NCBI GenBank assembly: GCA_025350865.1 | Contig: JANXWZ010000238.1 | Location: 62,001 to 126,000, forward strand | DNA length: 64,000 nucleotides | Reading direction: 5' to 3' | Origin: Rhodanobacteraceae bacterium | GTDB lineage: Bacteria; Acidobacteriota; Terriglobia; Terriglobales; Acidobacteriaceae | In this document: positions 1-8,131 of the stretch, piece by piece | Position numbering within the stretch: the first letter of the stretch is position 1 | Layout: each line of letters begins with the position of its first letter | Position numbers and translations under genes: made by a program | The notes under the pieces: generated by a model | What the model was told of the DNA's origin: nothing | Databases searched by the model: none | What the model saw: the letters and a program-made list of their open reading frames with translations, nothing else

Positions 1-210
1 GAAGCCGAAGATCATGGGGACAACAAACGCGAGGAAGGTGCCGAGAATTTTGGGGCCTGGCTGATCAATCTCAGGGTGCGAGAGCGAGATGCCAAAGACC
101 ACGAGCGCAAGCACAAGCACAGCGAGCAGCGTGTGGATGGTGTACCACAGGGCTTCGCGGGTGAGATCGCCTGCGGTTTTACCTTGCGAGGCGTCGAAAT
201 CGGTCGTCAT
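1..210 (-). CDS. Unrecognised membrane protein, N-terminal part (runs off left edge)
   Basis: A reading frame of 70 codons opens at an ATG at 210 and continues to the left edge without a stop. The protein begins with about 20 polar residues (MTTDFDASQGKT...), followed by a hydrophobic stretch at about residues 22-45 and a second one from about residue 55 to the edge. It is therefore probably an integral membrane protein with at least two helices. I do not recognise a family from this fragment. It is divergent from the DapA-like gene at 339, and the 128 bp between them should hold both promoters. Confidence 0.6.
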   Translation of the reverse strand, partial: MTTDFDASQGKTAGDLTREALWYTIHTLLAVLVLALVVFGISLSHPEIDQPGPKILGTFLAFVVPMIFGF

Positions 211-338
211 GCCTCGTTTATACGGGAGCCGGGTGGGATTTGGTATAGCCAAATCGGGTTAGTCGAATGACGTGCAGATTGAGTAACGGGAGAATCAAGA
301 GTGGTTCTGGTAGCGAGAATTCCTCGTAGAATCGAAAG

Positions 339-1376
339 ATGCTGCTTGAAGGAATCTTTCTGCCCCTGACCACTCCGTTTCATGCGGATGGACGTCTGTT
401 CTTACACAAATTGGCTTTGAATGTAGAACATTACTCACGCACGCAGGCGGCGGGCATGCTGGTGCTGGGCGGCTTGGGTGAGCCGGACTCGCTGACCGAT
501 GAAGAGACGCGGGCAGTGTTGTCGACGGTGGCGGTGGCGGCGGCGCGGGAGAAAGTGCTGCTCGCGGGCGTCGGACGGGGCAGCGTTCGGGCGACGCTTG
601 ATTTGGCGGAGTTTTCGGCTGCGGCGGGATATGACGCGATTGCCGTTCGGCCGCCGGAGTTTTGTCGCGACGGAACGCTGGCCGCTGAATTGATGACGTA
701 TTTTCATGCGGTGGCAGACCGTTCCGCGCTACCGGTCGTGGTGCTGGCAGAGCAAGAACGCCCTATGACAATCAAGGTGATCGGATCGCTTGCACAGCAT
801 CCGAACATCGTTGGAGCCATTGATTATGCGGCGACGGCGGAGCGTTCGAAAACGCTTTTGGAGATGGCGTCGGGCGTTTCAACCGAGGTCACTGTTACGG
901 CGACCTTCGCCGCAGTAACCAAACGCATGTTGGTGGGAGATGAGACTGCTGGGAATATGATTTCTGCCGGCAGTCTGAGTGGCGGGGTTGCGCTAAGTGT
1001 GGCTCCGAAGTCTTCTGCGATCAAGACGAGGATGAAGCGGGTCGGGTTTCAGTATCTTCCGGGGTCGACCAGCACGCTGCTGGAGCCATGGCAGGCCGGG
1101 GCAGTAGGCGGTGCACCCAAGTTGGGTGCAGCGGCTCCGCAGGCCTGTTGCGAGGTGTGGCAAGCGTTCAAGGATGGAGACCCGGCGCTGGCGGAGGAGA
1201 AGCAGCACAGGATTCGAACTGCGGTGGCGGTGGTCGAGGGGCGAGGTGTCTCGGGGTTGAAGTACGGGTGCGATTTGAATTCGTACTTTGGGGGCGTGCC
1301 CAGATTGCCTCGGCTGCCGTTGAGCGCGGAGCAGCGATCTGAGGTTGAGCGGGTGCTGGCGGGGATGAAGAACTAG
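339..1376 (+). CDS. DapA/NanA-superfamily (beta/alpha)8 protein lacking catalytic residues
   Basis: The 345-residue protein has the overall layout of dihydrodipicolinate synthase/N-acetylneuraminate lyase: an opening LPLTTPF strand, an LVLGGLGE segment at about 42-48, an LPVVVLAEQ strand at 131-139, and a closing segment around RGVSGLKYGCDL. The residues that make the Schiff-base aldolase work are missing. The paired threonines of the GTTGE motif are Gly-Leu (45-46), the YNxP motif is LAEQ (136-139), and the lysine of the GIK segment is replaced (VGAID, 158-162). The protein aligns with the family along its length, so this is not a truncation. It may be a non-catalytic or re-purposed member, and its substrate is unknown. 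The start is an ATG with a weak ribosome site. The gene is convergent with modC. Confidence 0.75.
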   Translation: MLLEGIFLPLTTPFHADGRLFLHKLALNVEHYSRTQAAGMLVLGGLGEPDSLTDEETRAVLSTVAVAAAREKVLLAGVGRGSVRATLDLAEFSAAAGYDAIAVRPPEFCRDGTLAAELMTYFHAVADRSALPVVVLAEQERPMTIKVIGSLAQHPNIVGAIDYAATAERSKTLLEMASGVSTEVTVTATFAAVTKRMLVGDETAGNMISAGSLSGGVALSVAPKSSAIKTRMKRVGFQYLPGSTSTLLEPWQAGAVGGAPKLGAAAPQACCEVWQAFKDGDPALAEEKQHRIRTAVAVVEGRGVSGLKYGCDLNSYFGGVPRLPRLPLSAEQRSEVERVLAGMKN

Positions 1377-1393
1377 GAGAGGTGCTGGCACCA

Positions 1394-1427
1394 CCCACTC
1401 ATCGCAATTGCGCGATGAATGGGGCAC
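1394..1427 (+). repeat. Dispersed hairpin repeat, family 1, copy 1
   Basis: The element lies between the convergent DapA-like gene and modC. It reads CCCAC, then a 7-bp stem TCATCGC/GCGATGA around a short loop, then ATGGGGCAC. The same ATGGGGCAC box follows hairpins with other stem sequences at six further places in this window. The position between two converging genes suits a bidirectional terminator or a REP-like element, but there is no clear T-run. Confidence 0.8.
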
Positions 1428-1464
1428 TCGGCTAGGCTCATCCAGGTTCTGCAGGTAACGACAA

Positions 1465-2265
1465 CTACAGAGATTCTGGCTTTGCCAGAATGACGGTGCC
1501 GTCGGGTCGGAGGCGCTGAATGAGACGGTCACGCTCTCCGGCAAGCACTTCGGCGGCTGGGCCTGAAGCGACGATGCGGCCCGACTTCATCTTGAGGACG
1601 TGAGCTTCTGCGGCGAAAACTTCACCTATATCGTGCGTGACGAGCAGGACCGGGGTGCCCCGTTCGGCGGTCCAGGTGCGGAGGTCGCGGATCAAATCGT
1701 CGCGGAGGTCGGACTCCAGGCCGGTAAAGGGCTCGTCCAGCAGAAGCAGGCGGCCGGTTCCGGCGGCCATAGTGCGCGCGAGCGCGACGCGCTGGCGTTC
1801 CCCACCGGAGAGTTGGGACGGCGTCGTGTTGGTGAGGTGGCTGACGCGGCAGAGTTCGAGGATGGCGTTGAGATGGCTGTCGCGGGAGTGAATCTCCTCG
1901 CCTTCGACGACGTTGGCGGGCATCCGGTAGACGATGTTTTCGAGCACGGACAGGTGGGGGAAGAGGGCCGGTCGCTGGGCTACCATGCGGACAGCCCGCT
2001 GGTGGGGCGCGGTGTGGATTCCTGCTGAGGTGTCGCAGAAGACAAACCTGGCGGGCGGCTGAGCCGGGCGGCTGGAATGGCAGACGATGCGGCCGAAGTG
2101 GGGGCGGTCGAGGCCGGCGATGATGCGGAGGATGGTCGTCTTGCCTGCGCCGGATGGGGCGAAAAGCGCAGTCCACGGATGGTCGAGGGTCAACTCGACG
2201 TCGAGCGCGAGAGGCCCGGCGCGGTGCTGGATCCGGACCTCGTGATACGTCGACCGACTAGGCAA
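1465..2265 (-). CDS. modC: Molybdate ABC transporter ATP-binding protein
   Basis: This ABC ATPase would energise molybdate import with ModB and ModA, which are encoded immediately upstream. Numbered from a TTG start at 2265, it has Walker A FAPSGAGKTT at about 35-44, the signature LSGGERQRVALA at about 152, Walker B LLLLDEP at about 173-179 and the switch histidine VTHD at about 211. The TTG is preferred because GGAGG lies 4 bases upstream and the start overlaps the modB stop. A longer frame to 2322 would run deep into modB. At 266 residues it lacks the C-terminal TOBE/MOP domain usual in ModC (about 350 residues). Its last codons (VILAKPESL) lie within a palindromic repeat that also occurs outside genes at 20710. 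Assignment to molybdate rests mainly on ModA and ModB. Confidence 0.88.
   Translation of the reverse strand: MPSRSTYHEVRIQHRAGPLALDVELTLDHPWTALFAPSGAGKTTILRIIAGLDRPHFGRIVCHSSRPAQPPARFVFCDTSAGIHTAPHQRAVRMVAQRPALFPHLSVLENIVYRMPANVVEGEEIHSRDSHLNAILELCRVSHLTNTTPSQLSGGERQRVALARTMAAGTGRLLLLDEPFTGLESDLRDDLIRDLRTWTAERGTPVLLVTHDIGEVFAAEAHVLKMKSGRIVASGPAAEVLAGERDRLIQRLRPDGTVILAKPESL
1470..1493 (+). repeat. Palindromic repeat forming the 3' end of modC
   Basis: The 24-base stretch contains the palindrome ATTCTGGC-tt-GCCAGAAT. A near-identical copy (two mismatches) lies at 20710-20733. In both places it sits 30-45 bases downstream of a family-1 hairpin, so the two elements may form a composite. Here it supplies the last codons of modC. 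Confidence 0.75.
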
Positions 2266-2920
2266 GCGTCCTCCGGGAGGGGGCGGCGTAGACGAGAGCG
2301 AGGCCGACGATAGCGAAGGCAATCAGCAGGATCGCGATGTGGTTGGCGGCGGCGTAGTTGCCGTCCTGCACCCGGTCGAAGAGGGCAATGGACAGTGTCT
2401 GGGTGGTGCCGGGGATGTTGCCGCCAAGCATCAGGACGACGCCGAACTCGCCAATAGTGTGGAGGAAGACCAGGACCGTGGCGCTGAGGACTGCGGGCCT
2501 GGCAAGAGGCAGGGTGATGTCGAAAAATGAACGGAAAGGCGAGGCGCCGAGGAGGCTGGCGGCTTCGACATACTCGGGGCCGATGGCCTGAAAGCCAGCC
2601 ACCAGCGGCATAATCGCGAACGGGAAGCTGTAAAGGACGGAGCCGACGACGAGGCCGGTGAAGCTGAAGGCGAGGGGGTGGCCGAGCAGGCGAATGATGG
2701 CTCGGCCGATCGGCGTAAGTGGGCCGAGGCCGACGAGGAGGTAGAAGCCGATGACGGTGGGCGGAAGGACGAGCGGCAGGGCGGTGATGGCTTGCGCGAA
2801 GGAACGGATGGCACTACGGCCGCTGGAGATCCACCAGGCAAGGGGAATCGCGAACGCGAGCAGAATGAGCGTCGTCGTAACCGCGAGACGCAGCGTAAGC
2901 CAGATTGCCTGGGACTCCAT
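2258..2920 (-). CDS. modB: Molybdate ABC transporter permease
   Basis: The 220-residue inner-membrane permease has five to six hydrophobic segments. It carries the typical ModB run LPLVLPPTVIGFYLL near residues 47-62 and the permease EAA-type loop EYVEAASLLGASPF near 140, where the ATPase docks. Length and layout match the ModB/CysT family. The ATG at 2920 lies 41 bases downstream of modA, and the gene overlaps modC by 8 bases, so modA-modB-modC should be one transcript with modB and modC translationally coupled. Confidence 0.92.
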   Translation of the reverse strand: MESQAIWLTLRLAVTTTLILLAFAIPLAWWISSGRSAIRSFAQAITALPLVLPPTVIGFYLLVGLGPLTPIGRAIIRLLGHPLAFSFTGLVVGSVLYSFPFAIMPLVAGFQAIGPEYVEAASLLGASPFRSFFDITLPLARPAVLSATVLVFLHTIGEFGVVLMLGGNIPGTTQTLSIALFDRVQDGNYAAANHIAILLIAFAIVGLALVYAAPSRRTLA

Positions 2921-2961
2921 GGGGCGATTCTATAGGGATTGCGGCGCGGGAATTCCGTAAC

Positions 2962-3750
2962 CTACCGCGCGGGTTCCAAGCCGAACCGTTTCAGACCGGC
3001 CTGTACCGATTCGGACCTGAGCCAGTCGAGGAATCGGTGGGCTTCGGCGAGGTTGGGTGAGGACTTGAGGACTACGCCGCATTGGCGGAGGGGAGTGTAC
3101 AGCTTGGGGGCTCGCTCGAAGGTGCCGATCTGGCGCATGTGCTCGGTGCTGGCGAGGGTGAGCGAGATGAACGCGGCCTGGGCGTTGCCGGATTCGGCGA
3201 ACTGCGCGGCCTGAGCCACGTTTTCGGCGGTGACGATTTTCGGGGTGAGCTTAGCGCGCAGCTTGAGGGCGTCGAGCACAGCGTAAGCGGAGCGGCCGAA
3301 GGGGGCGTGTAGCTCGTCGGCTATGGCGATGCGAGCGATTTTGGGGTTCACCAGGCCGTCGACGCTGAGGGGCGCGAGGCCAGAATCCTTGCGGGTCCAG
3401 AGGACGAGGGTCCCGGTGGCATAGGGTATCGGAGCGGCCTGGTCGGCGAGGTTTGCAGCGACGATCTTCTCGGGGAAGGTGAAGTCCGCACCGAGGAAGA
3501 CGTCCATCGGCGCGCCATTGATGATCTGGGTGGCAAGGGTGCTGGAACTCCCGAAGGAGACTTCAAGTTTGGTGCCGGTTTGCTTCAGGTACTCGGCGGC
3601 GAGGGTTGGCATGACGGGTTGGAGGTCGGCAGCGGCGGCTATGTGCAGGGCCAGGGGTGCCTTGGGCTGGGCAGCGGCGGCGGAAGCGATGATGAGTCCG
3701 AGGAAGAGGGCGACCGACCTTTGTGTCATGCGCTTAGAGGCGATGTTCAT
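2962..3750 (-). CDS. modA: Molybdate-binding periplasmic protein
   Basis: From an ATG at 3750 the protein is 262 residues with a cleavable signal peptide (hydrophobic core VALFLGLIIASAAAAQ). The mature part shows ModA features: AAAADLQPVMPTL near the N terminus, FGSSSTLATQI, and GAPMDVFLGAD, the segments that hold the oxyanion in the family. It would capture molybdate or tungstate for ModBC. The 3750 start is preferred because the upstream extension to 3987 would read through the divergent thrC start and lacks a signal peptide. No Mo-sensing regulator (ModE) or Moco riboswitch is visible nearby. Confidence 0.92.
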   Translation of the reverse strand: MNIASKRMTQRSVALFLGLIIASAAAAQPKAPLALHIAAAADLQPVMPTLAAEYLKQTGTKLEVSFGSSSTLATQIINGAPMDVFLGADFTFPEKIVAANLADQAAPIPYATGTLVLWTRKDSGLAPLSVDGLVNPKIARIAIADELHAPFGRSAYAVLDALKLRAKLTPKIVTAENVAQAAQFAESGNAQAAFISLTLASTEHMRQIGTFERAPKLYTPLRQCGVVLKSSPNLAEAHRFLDWLRSESVQAGLKRFGLEPAR

Positions 3751-3770
3751 ATACCCTAGTAAGGACAAAG

Positions 3771-5156
3771 ATGATCTCCACACACCAGATACGATGCACG
3801 GGATGCGCCGCGAGTGTTTCCGGCGACAGGATTCCGGCCAATTTTCGCTGTGCTGATTGCGGCTCCCTATTTGAGATAGTTTACCCCTGGAGCGTGGGTG
3901 GGCTGGCGGGCGCGGGCGCGGTTTCTGCGCCAAACCCTTCAGCGCTGCGCTGGCTCTGGCAGGAGCGACGGACGTCGTCGCTGGCAATCGACCAGTCAGG
4001 CGTGTGGAGGTTCCGGGATCTACTGCCGATTGTGCAGAATACGGACCACATTACGACGCTGCGGGAAGGGAATACGCCGCTCTACGACCTGCCGCGAGCA
4101 GCCAAAGCTCTGGGAATTCATTGGATCCTGGCCAAGCATCAGGGCATGAATCCTACGGGGTCGTTCAAGGACACCGGCATGACGGCGGCGCTTTCGGTTG
4201 CGGTGGAGCGTGGGTTTCAGTGGGTGGCTTGTGCCTCGACCGGAAATACTTCGGCGGCGATGGCGGCTTACGCTGCGCGGGCTGGGCTGCGGTCGATCGT
4301 GTTTATCCCTGAGGGCAAGATCGCCTGGGGCAAGCTGTCGCAGTCCATGGACTACGGCGCGCTGACGGTGCAGTTACGGACCGACTTCGACGGCTGCGTG
4401 AAGATGGTGAACGAGCTCGTAATGACGCACCCGATCTATCTGCTGAACTCGGTCAATCCATACCGGCTGGAGGGGCAGAAGACACCGGCGTTTGAGCTGC
4501 TGGAACAGATGGACTGGCAGGTTCCGGAGCACGTGATCGTGCCGGGCGGGAATCTGGCTAACTCGTCGGCGCTGGCGAAGGGTTTTGCGGAAATGAAGCA
4601 GTTGGGAATGATTGCGCGGATGCCGCGGATCTCGATCATCCAGGCGGCGGGAGCAAATCCGCTGTACCGGTCAATGCAGGAAAACGGCGGGACCGAGTTG
4701 ACGCCGGTGAAGGCCGATACCCGGGCGACGGCGATCCGGATCGGGGATCCTGCGAGTTGGCGGAAGGCTGTGGCGGCACTGCAGTCGACCGGCGGCTGGT
4801 GCGAAGAGGTCTCCGAGCAGGAGATTGCGTTGGCCAAGGCACAGATTGGCGCTGAGGGGATTGGATGTGAGCCGGCATCGGCTGTCACGCTGGCTGGGCT
4901 GAAAAAGCTGGTGGCAGATGGGCGGGTTGGAACGGAAGAGCGGGCAGTTTTGATTCTGACGGGGCTGAATCTGAAGGATTCGGACTACACGATCAAGTAC
5001 CATCGCGGGGAGTTGCTGACTGTTGAAGAAGAGGCAGAGGCTTCGGTCAGTGAGCGCGCGATGCACTCACAGCTGCGGAAGCCGCCAGTGGTGCTGGATG
5101 CGAACCTGGATTCGATTCTAAGAACGCTGGATGAGCAGATGGCCGTGCCGGTATAA
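3771..5156 (+). CDS. thrC: Threonine synthase
   Basis: This PLP enzyme converts O-phosphohomoserine to threonine. The 461-residue protein starts with a zinc-ribbon-like CxxC...CxxC region (CTGCAAS and CADCGSLF, about residues 9-35), as in many long ThrC proteins. The PLP lysine lies in NPTGSFKDTGM at about 127-137, followed by the phosphate-contacting CASTGNTSAAMAAYAA. The start has an AAGGA site 5 bases upstream. It is divergent from modA, with only 20 bases between the two start codons. A family-1 hairpin repeat follows the stop and separates it from the convergent aroDE gene. The C-terminal 60 residues are less conserved in type. Confidence 0.93.
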   Translation: MISTHQIRCTGCAASVSGDRIPANFRCADCGSLFEIVYPWSVGGLAGAGAVSAPNPSALRWLWQERRTSSLAIDQSGVWRFRDLLPIVQNTDHITTLREGNTPLYDLPRAAKALGIHWILAKHQGMNPTGSFKDTGMTAALSVAVERGFQWVACASTGNTSAAMAAYAARAGLRSIVFIPEGKIAWGKLSQSMDYGALTVQLRTDFDGCVKMVNELVMTHPIYLLNSVNPYRLEGQKTPAFELLEQMDWQVPEHVIVPGGNLANSSALAKGFAEMKQLGMIARMPRISIIQAAGANPLYRSMQENGGTELTPVKADTRATAIRIGDPASWRKAVAALQSTGGWCEEVSEQEIALAKAQIGAEGIGCEPASAVTLAGLKKLVADGRVGTEERAVLILTGLNLKDSDYTIKYHRGELLTVEEEAEASVSERAMHSQLRKPPVVLDANLDSILRTLDEQMAVPV

Positions 5157-5211
5157 AGATGGACTTGCGCCAAAATGGGACGCAATCTGTTGCGGAGGGT
5201 CGAGTAAAGGC

Positions 5212-5275
5212 GGTCGAGCCGTAGGCTCGATACCCCGCCCTGCGACGGTGAAACTGTCGCGAGGATGGGGCACCC
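5212..5275 (+). repeat. Dispersed hairpin repeat, family 1, extended variant
   Basis: The element lies between the convergent thrC and aroDE genes. It begins with a hairpin CGAGCC-gta-GGCTCG, continues with GATACCCC, then a second hairpin GCGAC-ggtgaaact-GTCGC, and ends with GGATGGGGCACCC. An extended copy with the same left half but a different paired stem lies at 48322-48389, also between convergent genes. Confidence 0.85.
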
Positions 5276-5279
5276 GATT

Positions 5280-6911
5280 CTAGGAGGCTTTTGCGGTCTT
5301 CGCCTTTTTGGGAGCTGGTTCTGATTGAGGCGGCACAGCAGCAGCCTCGGCCTGCTGACGCAGCGCGTGGACGACGACGCGCAGCATCTCTTCCTCGGGG
5401 GCAGGTTTGCCGGTCCAGATCTCGAACTGGCGCGCGCCCTGTTGCACAAACATCTCGACACCGGTGATGACGTTCAGACCCTGCTGCCGCGCCATGCGGA
5501 TGAGGGGGGTGTCGGCGGGGTTGTAGACGAGGTCGAAGACGATTTTGGTTTTGAGTTCGTCGGGCGAGAGGATCTGTGCGCCCTTTTGTCCGGTCATGCC
5601 GATCGGCGTGGAGTTGATGATCACGTCGAAGCTGGCGGGGTTGGTCTTCTGGGTGAAGGCCTCGCGCTTGAATACCTTTGCGCCGGAGGCCTTGGCGAGC
5701 TTGGCGGCGGTCTCCGGAGTGCGGTTAAGGATGTGGACCTCGGCGCCCTTGTCGCGGAGGGCAAACACTGCCGCCCGGCCGGAGCCACCGGCCCCGAGCA
5801 CTAGCACCCGGGCACCCTTGAGGGGCAAACGCTTCTCGAGCGGCGCGATGATGCCTTGGACATCGGTATTGAAGCCGTACAGGTTGCCGTCCTGGGCGCG
5901 GAGGATGGTGTTGCAGGCGCCGATCCTCTGGGAGAGCGGGTCCATGCCTTCGAGGTAGGGCAGAATTGTCTGCTTGTGCGGCATCGTAATGGAGACGCCG
6001 TGGATCGGGATTGCCTTGATCAGCGCGACGAGGTCGGCGATTTTGGTGGTCTGCAGCGCGAGGTAAACAGCGTTGACGGTCTCCCGGCGGAATGCGGTGT
6101 TTAGCATGATGGGTGACAGGGACTTGCTGACCGGGTTGCCGGCGACTCCGTAGATCTTGGTGGCGGCGTCGACTTCCTCGATCCGGTAAGTCTCGACCAG
6201 GGTGCGGGCCGCGATCTGGCCGGGACCGGTCTCCTCGCCGGGTGTGGCCGCAGCGAAGGTAAAGGCCGAACCGGCGCGCAGCCCGAGGACGCGGGAGATG
6301 ATACCGGCGTCGCCCATGCACAGGCCGACGATGTCGGCGTGGTCGCTCATGCGCTCGATGAAGCGGATCATCGTGACGTTGTCGGTGAGCGATTTTGCTG
6401 TCGGGACAATCTTGACGAAGTCGGCATGGAACGGCTCGATGCGACGGTAGACGGCGTCGAGGTCGGGCGTCTCCTTGAAGTCGTGGAAGGAGCAGATGAG
6501 GGCGACGCCGGTGTCGCGGAGCTTCTGGAGGTCGGACTTCTTGAGTGCCTCCGCGGATTCGAGTTCGATGTCGACGATCTGGCAGCCGGCTGCGGCGGCC
6601 TTGGTGAGAATGTCGAGCTGGGCAGCAACTGTCCCCTCAAACTTGCCGCCATTCTCGGAGCGACGGCACGTGGCTATGGCAGTGGAGGCGTTGTTGACCT
6701 CCAGAAATTCTTTGATTTTCGGCATGGCAAGTGCGGGTTTTTCGAGGTAATCGAGACGAAATTCAAGGAATGGGGTGTCCTTGACGGCGGCGTTGGCCTT
6801 GTCGATGAGCTCGGCTGCGTTCGCGCCAATGATGGCGACGCAGACTTTACCGATGCGGGAGCGAAGAATCTGTGCGTTGGGGCTAGGCAATGTTTTTATC
6901 CGATGTTGCAA
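5280..6911 (-). CDS. aroDE: Bifunctional 3-dehydroquinate dehydratase (type I)/shikimate dehydrogenase
   Basis: Two shikimate-pathway enzymes are fused in one 543-residue chain, as in plants and some bacteria. The N-terminal half (about 20-250) is a type I dehydroquinase, with EFRLD near 50, the catalytic histidine in SFHDF near 141 and the Schiff-base lysine in VKIVPTA near 166. The C-terminal half (about 255-520) is shikimate dehydrogenase: GNPVSKSLSP binds shikimate, MPHK holds the catalytic lysine, GFNTD the paired aspartate, and VLGAGGSGRA is the NADP loop. The last 25 residues are Ala/Lys/Pro-rich. The start at 6911 is a TTG without a convincing ribosome site, and a TTG seven codons later is equally possible. 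The gene converges on thrC. Confidence 0.93.
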   Translation of the reverse strand: MQHRIKTLPSPNAQILRSRIGKVCVAIIGANAAELIDKANAAVKDTPFLEFRLDYLEKPALAMPKIKEFLEVNNASTAIATCRRSENGGKFEGTVAAQLDILTKAAAAGCQIVDIELESAEALKKSDLQKLRDTGVALICSFHDFKETPDLDAVYRRIEPFHADFVKIVPTAKSLTDNVTMIRFIERMSDHADIVGLCMGDAGIISRVLGLRAGSAFTFAAATPGEETGPGQIAARTLVETYRIEEVDAATKIYGVAGNPVSKSLSPIMLNTAFRRETVNAVYLALQTTKIADLVALIKAIPIHGVSITMPHKQTILPYLEGMDPLSQRIGACNTILRAQDGNLYGFNTDVQGIIAPLEKRLPLKGARVLVLGAGGSGRAAVFALRDKGAEVHILNRTPETAAKLAKASGAKVFKREAFTQKTNPASFDVIINSTPIGMTGQKGAQILSPDELKTKIVFDLVYNPADTPLIRMARQQGLNVITGVEMFVQQGARQFEIWTGKPAPEEEMLRVVVHALRQQAEAAAVPPQSEPAPKKAKTAKAS

Positions 6912-7037
6912 TCGCGTATATTACAGCCGACCGATGGATGTTGCAAGGAGGAATACCGGGGCCTGCGGGTCGATGGGTGGGTTACCGAATCTAAAGTTCA
7001 AGCAAGTATAACTATGGAATGTGTAGGAACCGGTTGA

Positions 7038-7913
7038 TTGACGGGATTTAACGCGAAATGTTCTGTGGGTAACATAAAAGATGGGCGGTTTGTAGTGGCT
7101 TTGAGTCGTTTGGATGTAGTGAGAATTCCCGGCTGGGAAGTGTTTTCGTGGCTGCGGCATGGATTTAGTACCCGAACCGGCGGGTTTTCGACTGTCTATT
7201 CCGATGCAGGTGACCTGAATCTGGGTTTTTCGCAGGATGATGATCCGGTGTGGGTGCGTGCGAATCGCGAGGCATTTTTACGCGCGGTGTCGGGAAGCGA
7301 CTCGGCGGAGATGGTGACGGTGCGCCAGGTCCACGGCACGGCAGTGAAGCTGGTGGCTCTGGGCGAAACCGGCTTGAAAACGGAAGATGGACGTGCGGTC
7401 GTCGAAGCCGACGGGTTGATGACAGCGGCACCCGGGGCGATGCTGTCCGTACAGGCCGCGGATTGCGTTCCGGTTTTCGTGGCTGATACGCGACTCCGGG
7501 TGGTGGCGGCGTTCCATGCCGGATGGCGCGGAACCGCTGCTGGGATGGTGGAGCAGGGAGTGGCAAAGATGGTGGCGGAGTTTGGCAGCGATCCCGACGA
7601 CATGGTTGGGGCGGTCGGGCCGAGCATCGGAGCCTGTTGTTATAGGGTCGGCGAAGAGGTTCGGGAGCGGTTTGGAGCTAGGTTAAGCTACGCTACGGAG
7701 TTGTTCTCACAGCGGGAATATGGGCTGCATGTAAATCTCGCAGAAGCGAATCGTCGGCAACTCCTTGGCGCCGGCCTCCGCGATGTGGCGGTCGTAGTGG
7801 TCGGAGAGTGCACGGCTTGTTCCCGAGTTGAGGGAACGCGGAAGTACTTTTCGCATCGTGCCGAGGCTGGGTTCACGGGGCGGGCCATGGGAATGATCGG
7901 AATTGCCATCTGA
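7038..7913 (+). CDS. pgeF: YfiH/PgeF-family purine nucleoside phosphorylase-like protein
   Basis: This protein belongs to the multicopper-like YfiH (DUF152) family. Members have been shown to act as purine nucleoside phosphorylases/adenosine deaminases and to support accurate peptidoglycan synthesis. The diagnostic segments are present: VRQVHGTAV near 92, QAADCVPV near 135, AFHAGWRGTAAG near 154 and GPSIGACCYRVG near 192. These supply the His-Cys-His zinc/catalytic site. The chosen start is a TTG at 7038 with AGGA about 9 bases upstream; a GTG further in (near codon 20) is an alternative. It is divergent from aroDE. Confidence 0.85.
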   Translation: MTGFNAKCSVGNIKDGRFVVALSRLDVVRIPGWEVFSWLRHGFSTRTGGFSTVYSDAGDLNLGFSQDDDPVWVRANREAFLRAVSGSDSAEMVTVRQVHGTAVKLVALGETGLKTEDGRAVVEADGLMTAAPGAMLSVQAADCVPVFVADTRLRVVAAFHAGWRGTAAGMVEQGVAKMVAEFGSDPDDMVGAVGPSIGACCYRVGEEVRERFGARLSYATELFSQREYGLHVNLAEANRRQLLGAGLRDVAVVVVGECTACSRVEGTRKYFSHRAEAGFTGRAMGMIGIAI

Positions 7914-8013
7914 GCGATTGGCGTAGCGGCAATTCTGGGACAGAGTTCATTCCTTTTAAGGGCTGAGTTTTGGAGCGGTCCGACCTCTGAGAGGCAGCGA
8001 AATTATTTTCGTA

Positions 8014-8043
8014 TTGACATTAGTATTCCGGTTCCCGTAACTT
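8014..8043 (+). promoter_or_regulatory. Candidate sigma-70 promoter of the Oar-like receptor gene
   Basis: A perfect -35 hexamer TTGACA at 8014-8019 is followed after 18 bases by TAACTT at 8038-8043, a fair -10 match. It lies about 90 bases upstream of the receptor start codon at 8132. The rest of the 218-base gap from 7914 shows no other feature I can name. Confidence 0.45.
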
Positions 8044-8131
8044 TTTTCGAGCAGGTGCTGGGCGAATGCCAACGTAGTGTTCGCGGTGGACTGCGCCAAA
8101 TTCAGATCAACGTTTCACTTCAGGAGACCAA

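Noticed and set aside
3751..3987. N-terminal extension of ModA
   Set aside because: It would overlap the start of thrC for over 200 bases and would bury the signal peptide in the interior.
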